Notes: generated from the letters alone by a model not told the origin. Positions 18,689 through 27,790 are shown, numbered from the stretch's first letter. The stretch: DNA of 64,000 nucleotides from Caballeronia cordobensis (GCF_001544575.2 NZ_FCNY02000003.1:124001-188000); one strand, 5' to 3'. Program-made: numbers and translations.

Positions 18689-19804
18689 CTAGTCCATGCC
18701 TTGCGCCCGCGACGCGCACAAGCGCCACGAACCCGGTTTCGGCGCTTCGGCCACTTCGCGCCACCAGCGCTCGCCGCGATGCGGTGCGTCGAGATCGAGC
18801 CTTTCGCCCATGCGCGGTGTCGCGACTGCCACGCCGCGCGCGAGCGCGAGCCCGGTCACGCGTTCGAACGGCTCCTGCCACGGATGCATCGCAAGATCGA
18901 AGGTGCCGTTGTGGATCGGCACGAGCCAGCGTCCGCGCAAATCGACATGCGCCTGCACGGTTTCTTCGGGCTGCATGTGCACGTAAGGCCATTGCGCATC
19001 GTAGGCGCCGGTTTCGATCAGCGTGACGTCGAATGGGCCGAGGCGTTCGCCGATCGTCCTGAAGCCGTCGAAGTAACCGGTGTCGCCGCTGAAAAACACG
19101 CGCAAGCCGTCGTCGACGATGACCCACGACGCCCATAGCGTGCTGTTGCCATCGAAAAGGCTGCGGCCGGAGAAGTGCTGCGCGGGCGTCGCGGTGAACG
19201 ACAGACCGTCGATCTGCACGCTCTGCCACCAGTCCAGTTGACGCACCTTCGCGGCATCGACGCCCCAGTCGATCAATCGGTCGCCGACGCCGAGCGTCGT
19301 CAGAAACACCTCGGTTGTCGCGGCGAGCGCGAGCACGGTCTCGCGATCGAGATGATCGTAGTGATCATGCGACAGAATCACGCCGCGCAAGGGCGGCAGG
19401 TCATGCAGCGCGATAGGCGGCGCGTGAAAACGCTTTGGCCCGATGCGCCTGAACGGCGAGGCGCGCTCGCCGAACACGGGATCGGTCAGCCAGTATTCGC
19501 CGCGCAGCTTGAAGAGCATCGTCGAATGGCCGAGGCGATAGAGACTGCGATCCGGCGCGGCATCGAGTTGCGCGCGCGTGAGCGTATCGACCGCGGGCGC
19601 TTGCGGCGGCGTCGTATTGCGCGGCTTGTTGAGCAGCACGTTCCACATGATGCGCAAGGTCTTGGAGAGGCCTTCGGCGGGACGCGGCTTCACGTTGCGA
19701 AAACGCTGGCCGTCATGCTGCGGCGACGCGTTCGACAACGCGCGTCCGCGCCGGGCGGCGGCGAAACCCAAGGCACGGCTGATGCGATCGGTAATCGAAG
19801 TCAT
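18689..19804 (-). CDS. MBL-fold metallohydrolase (UlaG/NAPE-PLD-like)
   Basis: A 371-residue metallo-beta-lactamase-fold hydrolase. The zinc motif HxHxDH appears as SHDHYDHLD at residues 145-153. Further ligands are His in TPAQHFSGR, Asp in FSGDTGYFDGF and His in VPIHNGTFD, an order like NAPE-phospholipase D and RomA-type proteins. The N-terminal 60 residues are basic and hydrophobic without a clear cleavable signal. It is divergent from a TetR regulator with a strong inverted repeat between them, so it is probably induced when the repressor binds a ligand. The substrate is unknown, perhaps an N-acyl or lipid phosphodiester. Confidence 0.92.
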   Translation of the reverse strand: MTSITDRISRALGFAAARRGRALSNASPQHDGQRFRNVKPRPAEGLSKTLRIMWNVLLNKPRNTTPPQAPAVDTLTRAQLDAAPDRSLYRLGHSTMLFKLRGEYWLTDPVFGERASPFRRIGPKRFHAPPIALHDLPPLRGVILSHDHYDHLDRETVLALAATTEVFLTTLGVGDRLIDWGVDAAKVRQLDWWQSVQIDGLSFTATPAQHFSGRSLFDGNSTLWASWVIVDDGLRVFFSGDTGYFDGFRTIGERLGPFDVTLIETGAYDAQWPYVHMQPEETVQAHVDLRGRWLVPIHNGTFDLAMHPWQEPFERVTGLALARGVAVATPRMGERLDLDAPHRGERWWREVAEAPKPGSWRLCASRAQGMD

Positions 19805-19831
19805 GGAACGTGAACTCTGCGCAAAAAAATG

Positions 19832-19883
19832 TACACCGAGCAGTGTAGTTTAATTTCGAGATGAAAGTAAACTGCCCGGTGTA
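19832..19883. promoter_or_regulatory. Inverted repeat between MBL and TetR genes, putative TetR operator
   Basis: Arms TACACCGAGCAGT (19832-19844) and ACTGCCCGGTGTA (19871-19883) match in 12 of 13 positions as an inverted repeat, with 26 bases between. The left arm lies 28 bases before the MBL start and the right arm 10 bases before the TetR start, so a bound TetR could repress both genes. Confidence 0.6.
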
Positions 19884-19893
19884 AAATCGACGC

Positions 19894-20529
19894 ATGAAAT
19901 CGAACGACACGCCTTTGCGCCTGACCGACCGAAAACGCGCCGCGATCGTGAGCGCGGCGGTGGAGGAGTTCATCGCAACGGGTTACGACGCCACGAGCAT
20001 GGACCGCATCGCCGCGCGCGCGGGCGTGTCCAAGCGCACGGTCTATAACCATTTCGAGAGCAAGGAAGCGCTGTTCGCCGCGATCCTGCATCGCTTGTGG
20101 GATGCGAGCGAAACGGGCGATACGTCCGTCTATAGCGCGGACGAACCGCTGCGCGCGCAATTGCTCGGCTTGCTCGCGCGCAAGCTGCGCCTCATGAACG
20201 ACGACGCTTTTCTATCGCTGGCGCGCGTGGCGATCGCCGCGGGCATTCATTCGCCCGAGCGCGCGCGGGACATGGTCGCGCGCATCGGCGAGCGCGAGGA
20301 AGACGTGACCGCGTGGATCAGAAAAGCCGCCGCCGATGGCCGTCTTGCCGTGCCCGACCCGGTTTTCGCCGGGCAGCAGTTGCATGGCATGGTGAAGGGT
20401 TTCGCCTTCTGGCCGCAAGTGACGATGGGCCAGCCGCCGCTCACGAAGAACGAACAGAAGAAAGTGGCGGAGGCGGCCGCCGACATGTTTCTCGCGCGCT
20501 ACGAACGCGCGGCGTCGAAGCGCTCATAA
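19894..20529 (+). CDS. TetR/AcrR-family transcriptional regulator
   Basis: A 211-residue TetR-type repressor with the DNA-binding HTH at about residues 14-60 (RIAARAGVSKRTVYNHFESKEALF) and an all-helical ligand domain with a TetR_C-type C-terminus (ADGRLAVPDPVFAGQQLHGMVKGFAFWPQ). It is divergent from the MBL-fold hydrolase across an 89-base gap that contains a 13-bp inverted repeat. Its stop overlaps the convergent GntR gene by six bases. Confidence 0.94.
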   Translation: MKSNDTPLRLTDRKRAAIVSAAVEEFIATGYDATSMDRIAARAGVSKRTVYNHFESKEALFAAILHRLWDASETGDTSVYSADEPLRAQLLGLLARKLRLMNDDAFLSLARVAIAAGIHSPERARDMVARIGEREEDVTAWIRKAAADGRLAVPDPVFAGQQLHGMVKGFAFWPQVTMGQPPLTKNEQKKVAEAAADMFLARYERAASKRS

Positions 20530-21255
20530 CACCGCTTCCGCCACGAGCTGCAACGCGGGCGCGAGCTTCATGCAATCTTCCGGACGTTCCAGCGCGTAAG
20601 CGAGATTCTTCTGCGCGATCTGCACATGCTCGGTCGCAAGCGCCTGCGCGCGCGTACCTTCGCCGCGTTCGAGCGCATCGACGAGGCTGTGATGCTGCTG
20701 ATGTGCCATGAAGAGCCACTGCCGGCCTTCCTCGATGGCCGATTGCATCGGCAGCATCGCGCTCGCGGCGGCGAACGGCAGGCGATTGTTCATGTCGATG
20801 GCGCGCATCAGCGCCGCGTTGCCCGCGCCTTCGACGATCAGCTTGTGGAAGCGGTTGTTCATGTCGGTATAGCCGGCATAGTCGTCGAGATCGAGCTCGG
20901 ACTTCGCGAGCAGCCGGTCGCCGGCGCGCAGGCATTCCGCGAGCGCGTTCGATAACTGGCGCGGCACGCCATGCTCCGCGACGAGACGCGCGGCCATGCC
21001 TTCGAGATGACCGCGCACCGCGATCGCATCGGTGATTTCGGCGGCGGTGATGCGCCGCATCACATAGCCGCCCGCCGGCGACGGCTCGACGAGCCCTTCC
21101 TGCTCCAGCGTCGTGAGCGCGAGCCGGACCGGCGTGCGCGACGCCTTCAGCCGCTCGGCGAGCGCAACTTCGCCCAGACGTTCGCCGGGCGCGAACTCGC
21201 CTTTGAGGATCAGGTCGCGCAGATAGACGAGCACGCGTTCTTGCTGGGTTTCCAT
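20524..21255 (-). CDS. GntR-family (FCD) transcriptional regulator
   Basis: A 243-residue regulator with an N-terminal winged HTH (about 5-70; LAERLKASRTPVRLALTTLEQEGLV) and a C-terminal FCD effector domain (about 85-220). Helix residues such as DMNNRFHKLIVEGAGN carry the usual Asp/His metal-binding pattern. The start is the ATG at 21255 after GGAGA; the longer open frame upstream is not coding. It is divergent from the Rieske oxygenase/ligase cluster and probably controls it, recognising either an amine substrate or its gamma-glutamyl form (inference). Confidence 0.93.
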   Translation of the reverse strand: METQQERVLVYLRDLILKGEFAPGERLGEVALAERLKASRTPVRLALTTLEQEGLVEPSPAGGYVMRRITAAEITDAIAVRGHLEGMAARLVAEHGVPRQLSNALAECLRAGDRLLAKSELDLDDYAGYTDMNNRFHKLIVEGAGNAALMRAIDMNNRLPFAAASAMLPMQSAIEEGRQWLFMAHQQHHSLVDALERGEGTRAQALATEHVQIAQKNLAYALERPEDCMKLAPALQLVAEAVL

Positions 21256-21595
21256 GGTTTTTCTCCGATTGCCGCTGTCGGTGATTCTAGGCGAGGCGGC
21301 GCTGCCTGTCGCTGATTTTCCTTCCTCTTTCTGGATGAATGTTTTCGAATGTATGCAGAGACGGTTAAATCGATGGATATGGTGCCCGTGCGGGTAAACC
21401 TCTAAAACGCAATTAAAACTAGTTAAATCAATAAGATATGCTTGAGTATTCAGCGATGAGACGCTTGGATAGCACGACCATGCTGCATACATCATTTGTA
21501 CATTTGCGCGCGAATGGCTATTCTCCGTCTCAAGATCACCGTGCGTTGCATACAGCATCGCGTCAGTTGAATACACCGGAACCGGAGACACAGCC
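21256..21595. promoter_or_regulatory. 340-bp divergent intergenic region with three TGCATACA elements
   Basis: No gene is seen here. The octamer TGCATACA occurs at 21484-21491 and 21547-21554, and in reverse orientation (TGTATGCA) at 21350-21357. The middle is AT-rich (around 21400-21450), as expected for promoters. The octamers are good candidates for the GntR operator controlling both the regulator and the Rieske cluster (inference). Confidence 0.5.
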
Positions 21596-22912
21596 ATGAT
21601 GAGTTCGCAGCAAAACGAGAAGATCACCCGCGTCGGCAAGGACTCGCCCGCAGGCCAGTTGCTACGCCGGTACTGGCAGCCTGTCGCGCTCGTCGAGGAG
21701 TTGCCCGCCGAACGCCCCGTGAAAGCGGTGCGCCTGATGGGTCAGGACTTCGTCGTCTTCAAGGACGAAGCGGGCCGCTACGGCATGCTCGACCGCGATT
21801 GCCCGCATCGCGGCGCGGATCTCGCGGCGGGCCGTCTGGAAGGCGGCGGCATTCGCTGCGCGTTTCACGGCTGGCTGTTCGACGCCAGCGGGCGCTGCCT
21901 CTCGACGCCGGGCGAACCCGCGGGCAGCACGCTGTGCAACAAGGTGCGCCAGCCGGCGTATCCGGTCATCGAGAAGGCCGGCATTCTGTTCGGCTATATC
22001 GGCCGTGGAGAGCCGCCCGCGTTGCCGAACTTCGACTGCTTCGCCGCGCCCGATGCCTACACCTTCGCGTTCAAGGGGCTTTTCGAATGCAACTGGCTGC
22101 AGGCGCTCGAAGTGGGCATCGATCCGGCGCATGCGTCGTTTCTGCATCGCTTCTTCGAGGACGAGGACGTGAGCGAAAGCTATGGCAAGCAGTTTCGCGG
22201 CGCGTCGGCGGATTCGAACATGCCGATCACCAAGGTGCTGCGCGAGTTCGAATCGCCGGAGATTCTCGTGAGCCCGGCGGATTACGGCCTGCGTCTGATC
22301 GCCAAACGCGCGCTCGACGATGAACTCACGCATGTGCGTGTCACGAACGTGGTGTTTCCGCAAGCGTTCGTGATTCCGATGAGTTCGGAGATGACCATCA
22401 CGCAATGGCACGTCCCCGTCGACGATGAAAACTGCTACTGGTACGCGATTTTCACGAGCTTCGGCGCGCCTACCGACAAGGCGCAGATGCGCGAGCAGCG
22501 GCTCGATCTGTACGAACTGCCCGACTACACGTCGCGCAAGAACAGGCGCAACAACTACGGCTTCGATCCGCGCGAGCAGTTGAACGAGACGTACACGGGC
22601 ATGGGTTTCGACATCAACGTGCACGATCAGTGGGCCGTCGAATCGCAGGGCGCGATTCAGGACCGCACGCGCGAGCATCTCGGCACGACGGACAAGGGGA
22701 TCATCGCGTACCGCCGCTTGCTGGTGGATGCCATCGACAAGACGCAGGCCGGCGAAAAGACGCTGATGCTGATCGACGAAGAAGAGGCCGCGCATCTGAC
22801 GGGACCGGCGTCGATCGACGGCATCGGGCCGGCGGACCGCTGGGACGAGTACTGGAAAGAGTCCGACGTGCAGCGCCGCGTGAATGCGCCGTGGCCCGCG
22901 CCGAAAGCCTGA
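21596..22912 (+). CDS. Rieske non-heme iron oxygenase, oxygenase subunit
   Basis: A 438-residue aromatic ring-hydroxylating-type oxygenase of the phthalate 4,5-dioxygenase-like (single alpha subunit) group. The Rieske cluster ligands are C69, H71 (CPHRGADL) and C88, H91 (CAFHGW). The mononuclear iron site appears as N166 ... D176, H179 and H184 (NWLQALEVGIDPAHASFLH). The first of two adjacent ATGs is used, with GGAG upstream. There is no beta-subunit gene. It needs electrons, which the ferredoxin and reductase downstream should supply. Between them lies a glutamine-synthetase-like gene, implying that the true substrate may be a gamma-glutamylated amine (inference). Confidence 0.93.
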   Translation: MMSSQQNEKITRVGKDSPAGQLLRRYWQPVALVEELPAERPVKAVRLMGQDFVVFKDEAGRYGMLDRDCPHRGADLAAGRLEGGGIRCAFHGWLFDASGRCLSTPGEPAGSTLCNKVRQPAYPVIEKAGILFGYIGRGEPPALPNFDCFAAPDAYTFAFKGLFECNWLQALEVGIDPAHASFLHRFFEDEDVSESYGKQFRGASADSNMPITKVLREFESPEILVSPADYGLRLIAKRALDDELTHVRVTNVVFPQAFVIPMSSEMTITQWHVPVDDENCYWYAIFTSFGAPTDKAQMREQRLDLYELPDYTSRKNRRNNYGFDPREQLNETYTGMGFDINVHDQWAVESQGAIQDRTREHLGTTDKGIIAYRRLLVDAIDKTQAGEKTLMLIDEEEAAHLTGPASIDGIGPADRWDEYWKESDVQRRVNAPWPAPKA

Positions 22913-22974
22913 ACGACCCGACCCGCAACCTGAATGGAGCGCGCGGCGCATCATGCGGCCGCGCGAAAACCGAC

Positions 22975-24411
22975 ATGTCTTTCGTAGAAACTCATGGTTT
23001 GTGGACCGACGCGCAGCACGCCGCGTACGCGGGCCTCGTCGAGCGCCTGAAGAAGAGCGATGTCAAGGTCGTGCGCTTCTCGTTTCCCGATCAGCACGGC
23101 TTGTTGCGCGGCAAGACGCTCGTCGTCGATGAAGCGATCAAGGCGATGAAAAGCGGCGTCACGCTCACGACCACGCTCTTCGCCAAGGACACCTCGCATC
23201 GCACGGTGTTTCCGGTGTTCACGAGCGGCGGCGGCTTCGGCATGCCCGAGATGCAGGGCGCGTGCGACACGTTGATGGTCGCCGATCCCGAAACGTTTCG
23301 CGTGTTGCCGTGGGCGCCGCATACCGGCTGGGTGCTGTGCGACGTGCATTTCGCCAACGGCCTGCCGGTGCCGTTCAGCACGCGGCATCTGTTCCGCCGC
23401 GCGCTCGATCAACTGTCGAATCACGGCTATGCCTTCGTATCGGGGCTCGAAGTGGAGTTTCATGTGTTCAAGGTCGCCGACCCGCACATGAAGCCCGAGC
23501 ATTCGGGGCAGCCCGGACTGCCGCCCGAGGTCGAATTACTCTCGCATGGCTATCAATATCTGACGGAGTTGCGCTACGACGCCGTCGATGCCGTGATGGA
23601 ACTGCTGCGACGCAATGTGCAAGGCCTCGGCCTCGATGTCCGTTCGCTGGAAGTCGAATACGGCCCGAGTCAGTTCGAGTTCACGTTCGCGCCGACCCAG
23701 GGCATCAAGAGCGCGGACGACATGGTGCTGTTTCGCAGCGCGGTCAAGCAGATCTGCCAGCGCAACGGCTATCACGCGACGTTCATGTGCCGCCCGCGCA
23801 TTCCGAACGTCGTGTCGAGCGGATGGCATCTGCATCAGTCGCTCGTGCATGTGTCGGACGGCACGAACGCGTTCATGCCCGACAACGATTCCCAGGCCTT
23901 GTCGATAACCGGGCAGCGCTATCTCGCCGGCCTGCTCGCGCACGCGAAAGGCGCGACTTCGCTTTCGACGCCGACCATCAATGGCTATCGCCGCTATCGT
24001 CCTTATTCGAATGCGCCCGACCGCGCGATATGGGGACGCGACAACCGCGGCGTGATGCTGCGCGTGCTCGGCGGCGTGAACGATCCCGCGAGCCGCATCG
24101 AGAATCGCGTCGGCGAACCGACGGCCAATCCGTATCTGTATTTCGCCTCGCAAGTGATCTCCGGCCTCGACGGTCTGCGGCGCAAGCTCGAACTGCCGCC
24201 TTCCGCCGATACGCCCTATGAAACGCAGGCCGAAGCCTTGCCGCGCACGCTGGACGACGCGCTCGATGCCTTGCGCGCCGACGAATGCCTGCGCGAAGGT
24301 TTCGGCAGCGCGTTCGTCGATTACTTCTGCAAGCTGAAGCAGGCGGAGATCGATCGCTTCAATCTGGAAGTCACCGAGTGGGAACACCGCGAATACTTCG
24401 ACGTGTTCTGA
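22975..24411 (+). CDS. Glutamine-synthetase-like gamma-glutamyl amine ligase
   Basis: A 478-residue GS-III/PuuA-like ligase that begins at an ATG 62 bases after the oxygenase. Seen are the N-terminal beta-grasp part (VVRFSFPDQHGLLRGKTL), the metal-site strand GLEVEFHVF, EVEYGPSQFEFTF, the histidine pair in WHLHQSLV, NGYRRYRP for ATP binding and RIENRVGEPTANPYLY near the C-terminus. The class-I adenylylation Tyr region is absent. Such enzymes join glutamate to amines (putrescine, aniline, isopropylamine). Together with the PuuD-like hydrolase downstream, it suggests the amine is masked as a gamma-glutamyl amide before or during Rieske oxidation. Confidence 0.92.
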   Translation: MSFVETHGLWTDAQHAAYAGLVERLKKSDVKVVRFSFPDQHGLLRGKTLVVDEAIKAMKSGVTLTTTLFAKDTSHRTVFPVFTSGGGFGMPEMQGACDTLMVADPETFRVLPWAPHTGWVLCDVHFANGLPVPFSTRHLFRRALDQLSNHGYAFVSGLEVEFHVFKVADPHMKPEHSGQPGLPPEVELLSHGYQYLTELRYDAVDAVMELLRRNVQGLGLDVRSLEVEYGPSQFEFTFAPTQGIKSADDMVLFRSAVKQICQRNGYHATFMCRPRIPNVVSSGWHLHQSLVHVSDGTNAFMPDNDSQALSITGQRYLAGLLAHAKGATSLSTPTINGYRRYRPYSNAPDRAIWGRDNRGVMLRVLGGVNDPASRIENRVGEPTANPYLYFASQVISGLDGLRRKLELPPSADTPYETQAEALPRTLDDALDALRADECLREGFGSAFVDYFCKLKQAEIDRFNLEVTEWEHREYFDVF

Positions 24412-24436
24412 CGGGCGCTCACACAGGAGAAATGTC

Positions 24437-24760
24437 ATGCCTATCGTTACCTATATCCTGCGCGACGGCGAGCGACGCGACATCGACGTGCCGGATGGCA
24501 CGAGCGTCATGGAAGCCGCGATTCACAATAACCTGCGCGGCATCGACGCGGAATGCGGCGGCTGTCTTTCATGCGCGACGTGTCATGTTTATATCGATAC
24601 GTCGTCGACTGCCGATTTACCATCGCCCGATGACTCGGAACTCGAATTGCTCGATGGCGTCGCATCCGAGCGGCGGCCTGAAAGCCGTCTCAGTTGCCAA
24701 CTGGTGATGAGCGCCGCGACAAGCGGCCTCGTCGTGCAGATTCCGCAAAGGCAAGGGTGA
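24437..24760 (+). CDS. [2Fe-2S] ferredoxin, adrenodoxin/putidaredoxin type
   Basis: A 107-residue plant/vertebrate-type ferredoxin. The cluster ligands are C40, C46, C49 (CGGxxxCATC) and C87 (LSCQ), with an extra C43 in the loop. AGGAGA precedes the ATG. It should pass electrons from the reductase encoded next to the Rieske oxygenase, giving a three-component oxygenase system. Confidence 0.94.
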   Translation: MPIVTYILRDGERRDIDVPDGTSVMEAAIHNNLRGIDAECGGCLSCATCHVYIDTSSTADLPSPDDSELELLDGVASERRPESRLSCQLVMSAATSGLVVQIPQRQG

Positions 24761-24764
24761 AACC

Positions 24765-25988
24765 ATGAATCGCTTGCTCGTGATCGTCGGCGCATCGTAT
24801 GCGGGTGTCCAGCTCGCGGCGGCGGCGCGCGAATCCGGCTTTGACGGACGCATCGTGCTGCTGGGCGATGAGCCCGACGCGCCTTATCAGCGCCCGCCCT
24901 TGTCGAAGGGCTTTCTCACCGGCAGCTTCGCCGAAGCGCGATTGCCCTTGCGTTCGCAAGCCTTCTTCGACGAAGAGAAGATCGACTGGATGCCGTCGAT
25001 GCGCGCGACTTTCATCGATCGCGCGCGGCGTGAAGTCGAACTGCACGACGGCACGCGCATCGCGTATGACCATCTCGCGCTGACGACGGGCGCGCGCGTG
25101 CGCAAGCTCGATTGTCCCGGTGCGACGCTCGATGCCGTGCATTACCTGCGCGATCTGCGCGATGCGCGGCGTCTCGCACACAGCGCACAAGCGGCGCGGC
25201 GCGCGGTGGTGATCGGCGGCGGTTATATCGGCCTGGAAGCGGCGGCTTCGCTGCGCCAGAAGGGCGTCGAAGTGACGGTCGTCGAAACGGAGCCGCGCCT
25301 GCTTGCGCGTGTCGCGTCGCCGTGGATGTCGGCGTTCATGCAGCGCGCGCATGCGGACAAGGGCATCGCGTTCGCGTTCGGGCGCAAGGTGGCGGCGTTG
25401 CGGCAGCTGGACGATGCCGTATCCGTCGTGCTCGATGACGATACGCACTTGCTCTGCGATCTCGTCGTGGCCGGCATCGGCGTGATACCGAATACGGAAC
25501 TCGCGGCGGAATGCGGGCTGACGGTGGCGGGCGGCATCGTCGTCGATGAATACGCGCGCACGAGCGATCCGGCCATCGTCGCCGCCGGCGATTGCGCCGC
25601 GTTCGTGCCGCATTGGGCCGTGGACGCGCGCGCGTGCCGCGTGGAGTCGGTGCAGAATGCAAACGATATGGCCAGGGTCGCGGCGCTCGCCATTGCCGGG
25701 CGGCCGCAACCGTACCGCGCGATTCCGTGGTTCTGGTCCGATCAATTCGATCTGAAGCTGCAAATGGCGGGCATCAACATGGGCTTTACGCATCAAGTGG
25801 TGCGCGGCAGCGTCGAGGAGCGGAAGTTCTCGGTCTTCTACTTTCGCGACGAGGCATTGATCGCGGTGGACAGCATCAATCGTCCGCAGGAACACATGCT
25901 CGCGCGCAAGCTGCTCGCGCAGTGCGCGCGCGTGTCCGTGCATGAAGCCGGAGATCCGGCGTTCGATCTGAAAGGAGTCGTGTCATGA
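24765..25988 (+). CDS. NAD(P)H-dependent ferredoxin reductase (FAD)
   Basis: A 407-residue flavoprotein of the putidaredoxin/rubredoxin reductase family. The FAD motif GASYAGVQLA is at residues 7-16, the NAD(P) motif VIGGGYIGLEAA near residue 149, and the second FAD contact AAGDCAAF near residue 270, followed by the reductase C-terminal domain. It starts four bases after the ferredoxin stop and is the electron entry for the Rieske system. Confidence 0.94.
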   Translation: MNRLLVIVGASYAGVQLAAAARESGFDGRIVLLGDEPDAPYQRPPLSKGFLTGSFAEARLPLRSQAFFDEEKIDWMPSMRATFIDRARREVELHDGTRIAYDHLALTTGARVRKLDCPGATLDAVHYLRDLRDARRLAHSAQAARRAVVIGGGYIGLEAAASLRQKGVEVTVVETEPRLLARVASPWMSAFMQRAHADKGIAFAFGRKVAALRQLDDAVSVVLDDDTHLLCDLVVAGIGVIPNTELAAECGLTVAGGIVVDEYARTSDPAIVAAGDCAAFVPHWAVDARACRVESVQNANDMARVAALAIAGRPQPYRAIPWFWSDQFDLKLQMAGINMGFTHQVVRGSVEERKFSVFYFRDEALIAVDSINRPQEHMLARKLLAQCARVSVHEAGDPAFDLKGVVS

Positions 25989-26734
25989 AGCCGCTCGTGG
26001 GTGTGGTGTGCGACCGGTTCTTTGTCGGCGAGCACGACCTGCATAGCGTCAAGCAAAGCTATGTGCGCGCGTTGACGTCCTGCGCGCACGTGAGCCCGGT
26101 GCTGATTCCCGCATCGCGCGATCTCGAATCGGTCGCGGATTATCTCGACGGCGTAAGCGGCCTGCTGTTTCCCGGCGGCGCGTCGAACGTCGAGTCGCGC
26201 TTGTACGGCGGCGCGCCCGACGCGGCCATGCTCGTCGATCCCGACCGCGATCATGTCGCGCTGGAACTGATGCGCGGCGCGGCGGCGCGCAACATGCCAT
26301 TTCTCGGCATCTGCCGCGGGTTTCAGGAGATGAACGTCGCGTTTGGCGGCACCTTGCATGCCGACATTCATGCGTCGGGGCATTCGGAGGATCATCTCGA
26401 AGACCTGAACGAAGCGCTGCTCGCGCGCTATCGCTACCGGCATGAAATCGAGCTCGTCGATAACGGCGCGTTATCCGTGCTCGCAGACGGCGCAAAGCGC
26501 GTGCGCGTGAATTCGCTGCATCGTCAGGGCGTGGCCACGCTCGCGCCGCGACTTGCCGTGGAAGCACGCGCGCCGGATGGTTTGATCGAAGCGATTCGTC
26601 TCGATGGTCACGCGTTCGCGCTCGGCGTGCAATGGCATCCCGAAGCGATGGTCACGAGCGATGCGCTTTCGCGCGCGCTGTTCGAAGCGTTCGGCGCCAG
26701 TTGCAGGCGCTATGCGGCGCGAGACGGAGTCTGA
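25985..26734 (+). CDS. Class I glutamine amidotransferase, PuuD-like gamma-glutamyl amide hydrolase
   Basis: A 249-residue hydrolase of the gamma-glutamyl-gamma-aminobutyrate hydrolase family. It has FPGGASNVESRLYG (substrate loop) near residue 60, the nucleophile Cys in FLGICRGFQEMN near residue 109, and the His/Glu pair in VQWHPEAM near residue 219. The ATG overlaps the reductase stop. In the proposed scheme it removes the glutamyl group after oxidation of the masked amine, or counteracts the ligase. Confidence 0.92.
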   Translation: MKPLVGVVCDRFFVGEHDLHSVKQSYVRALTSCAHVSPVLIPASRDLESVADYLDGVSGLLFPGGASNVESRLYGGAPDAAMLVDPDRDHVALELMRGAAARNMPFLGICRGFQEMNVAFGGTLHADIHASGHSEDHLEDLNEALLARYRYRHEIELVDNGALSVLADGAKRVRVNSLHRQGVATLAPRLAVEARAPDGLIEAIRLDGHAFALGVQWHPEAMVTSDALSRALFEAFGASCRRYAARDGV

Positions 26735-26738
26735 TGCC

Positions 26739-27713
26739 ATGTCGGCCGATCGCTTCGATCTCAACCTGCTGCGCGTGTTCGACGCGATCTTCGAGGATCG
26801 CAATCTCGCGCTCGCGGGCAAGCGCCTGAACCTCAGCCAGTCGGCGATCAGTCATGCGCTCGGACGCATGCGCGACGTGCTCGGCGACGATCTCTTCGTG
26901 CGCACGGGGCGCGGCATGGAGCCCACCGTGCGGGCGCTTGCGATGGCCACGCAAGTGCGCGGCGCGCTCGCGCAGATCAAGGCCGCGCTCGGCGTCGACA
27001 GGTTCGATCCGTCCGTTGCGCAACGCACGTTCGTGCTGGCGGCGAACGATTACATCACGGCCTTGCTGCTCGGACGGCTCAGCCAGCGTTTGCGCGCCGA
27101 AGCGCCGCTCGTGGATCTCGTCGTGAGGCCTTCCACGCGGCTCGATCTCGCGGGCCAGATCGACGTGGGCCGCATCGATGTCGCGATCGGCATCTTCGCC
27201 GATATGCCGCGGCGTTTTCGCTCGATCGACGTCTGGGAACAGACGGACGTGCTGCTGCTCAATCGCGAGCATCCGGCGGCGGACCGGCCGCTTACGCGCG
27301 AAGACCTGCTGACGTATCCGCTCGTCGCGGTGTCGCAAGGCGGTGAGGAGGAGGGCGCGGTGAGCGGCTTCATCGTCGAGCGGGGGCTTGCGCGGCAATC
27401 GGAGATGTTCGATCGCGAAGCGCTCAATCGCGGGTTCGCCGAGCAGGCGGACGTGCCGCGCGTGCGCATGGCCGTCGCGCATTCGCTCGCGATTCCCGCG
27501 CTGCTGCGTCATAGCGACATGCTCGCGCTGGTGCCGTCGTCGCTCGGACGTGAGCTTGCGCGAAATGGCGAGCTGACCCTGCGCGCGACGCCTTATGCCT
27601 GTCCCGATGTGACCGTGCGCGCCGTCTGGCACGAACGCAACGATGGCGATCCCGGGCTGCAATGGCTCCGGCAGCAACTCATCGACGTATCGCGGCAGGT
27701 GCGCTGCCGCTGA
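26739..27713 (+). CDS. LysR-family transcriptional regulator (NodD/NahR-like group)
   Basis: A 324-residue LysR regulator starting at the ATG at 26739, four bases after the amide hydrolase stop, with GGAG upstream. The HTH at about 5-65 (LALAGKRLNLSQSAISHALGRMR, LFVRTGRGMEPT) is followed by a PBP2-type effector domain. Unlike most LysR genes it is not divergent but is the last gene of the cluster it probably controls, while the GntR gene sits at the other end. Thus two regulators bracket the pathway. Confidence 0.92.
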   Translation: MSADRFDLNLLRVFDAIFEDRNLALAGKRLNLSQSAISHALGRMRDVLGDDLFVRTGRGMEPTVRALAMATQVRGALAQIKAALGVDRFDPSVAQRTFVLAANDYITALLLGRLSQRLRAEAPLVDLVVRPSTRLDLAGQIDVGRIDVAIGIFADMPRRFRSIDVWEQTDVLLLNREHPAADRPLTREDLLTYPLVAVSQGGEEEGAVSGFIVERGLARQSEMFDREALNRGFAEQADVPRVRMAVAHSLAIPALLRHSDMLALVPSSLGRELARNGELTLRATPYACPDVTVRAVWHERNDGDPGLQWLRQQLIDVSRQVRCR

Positions 27714-27790
27714 TGCGCGGCATGCAACATCGTCATGCAAAAGATTCACTGCGTTCGCGGCTATGAGCGCGTACGCGTGAACATCATCGA

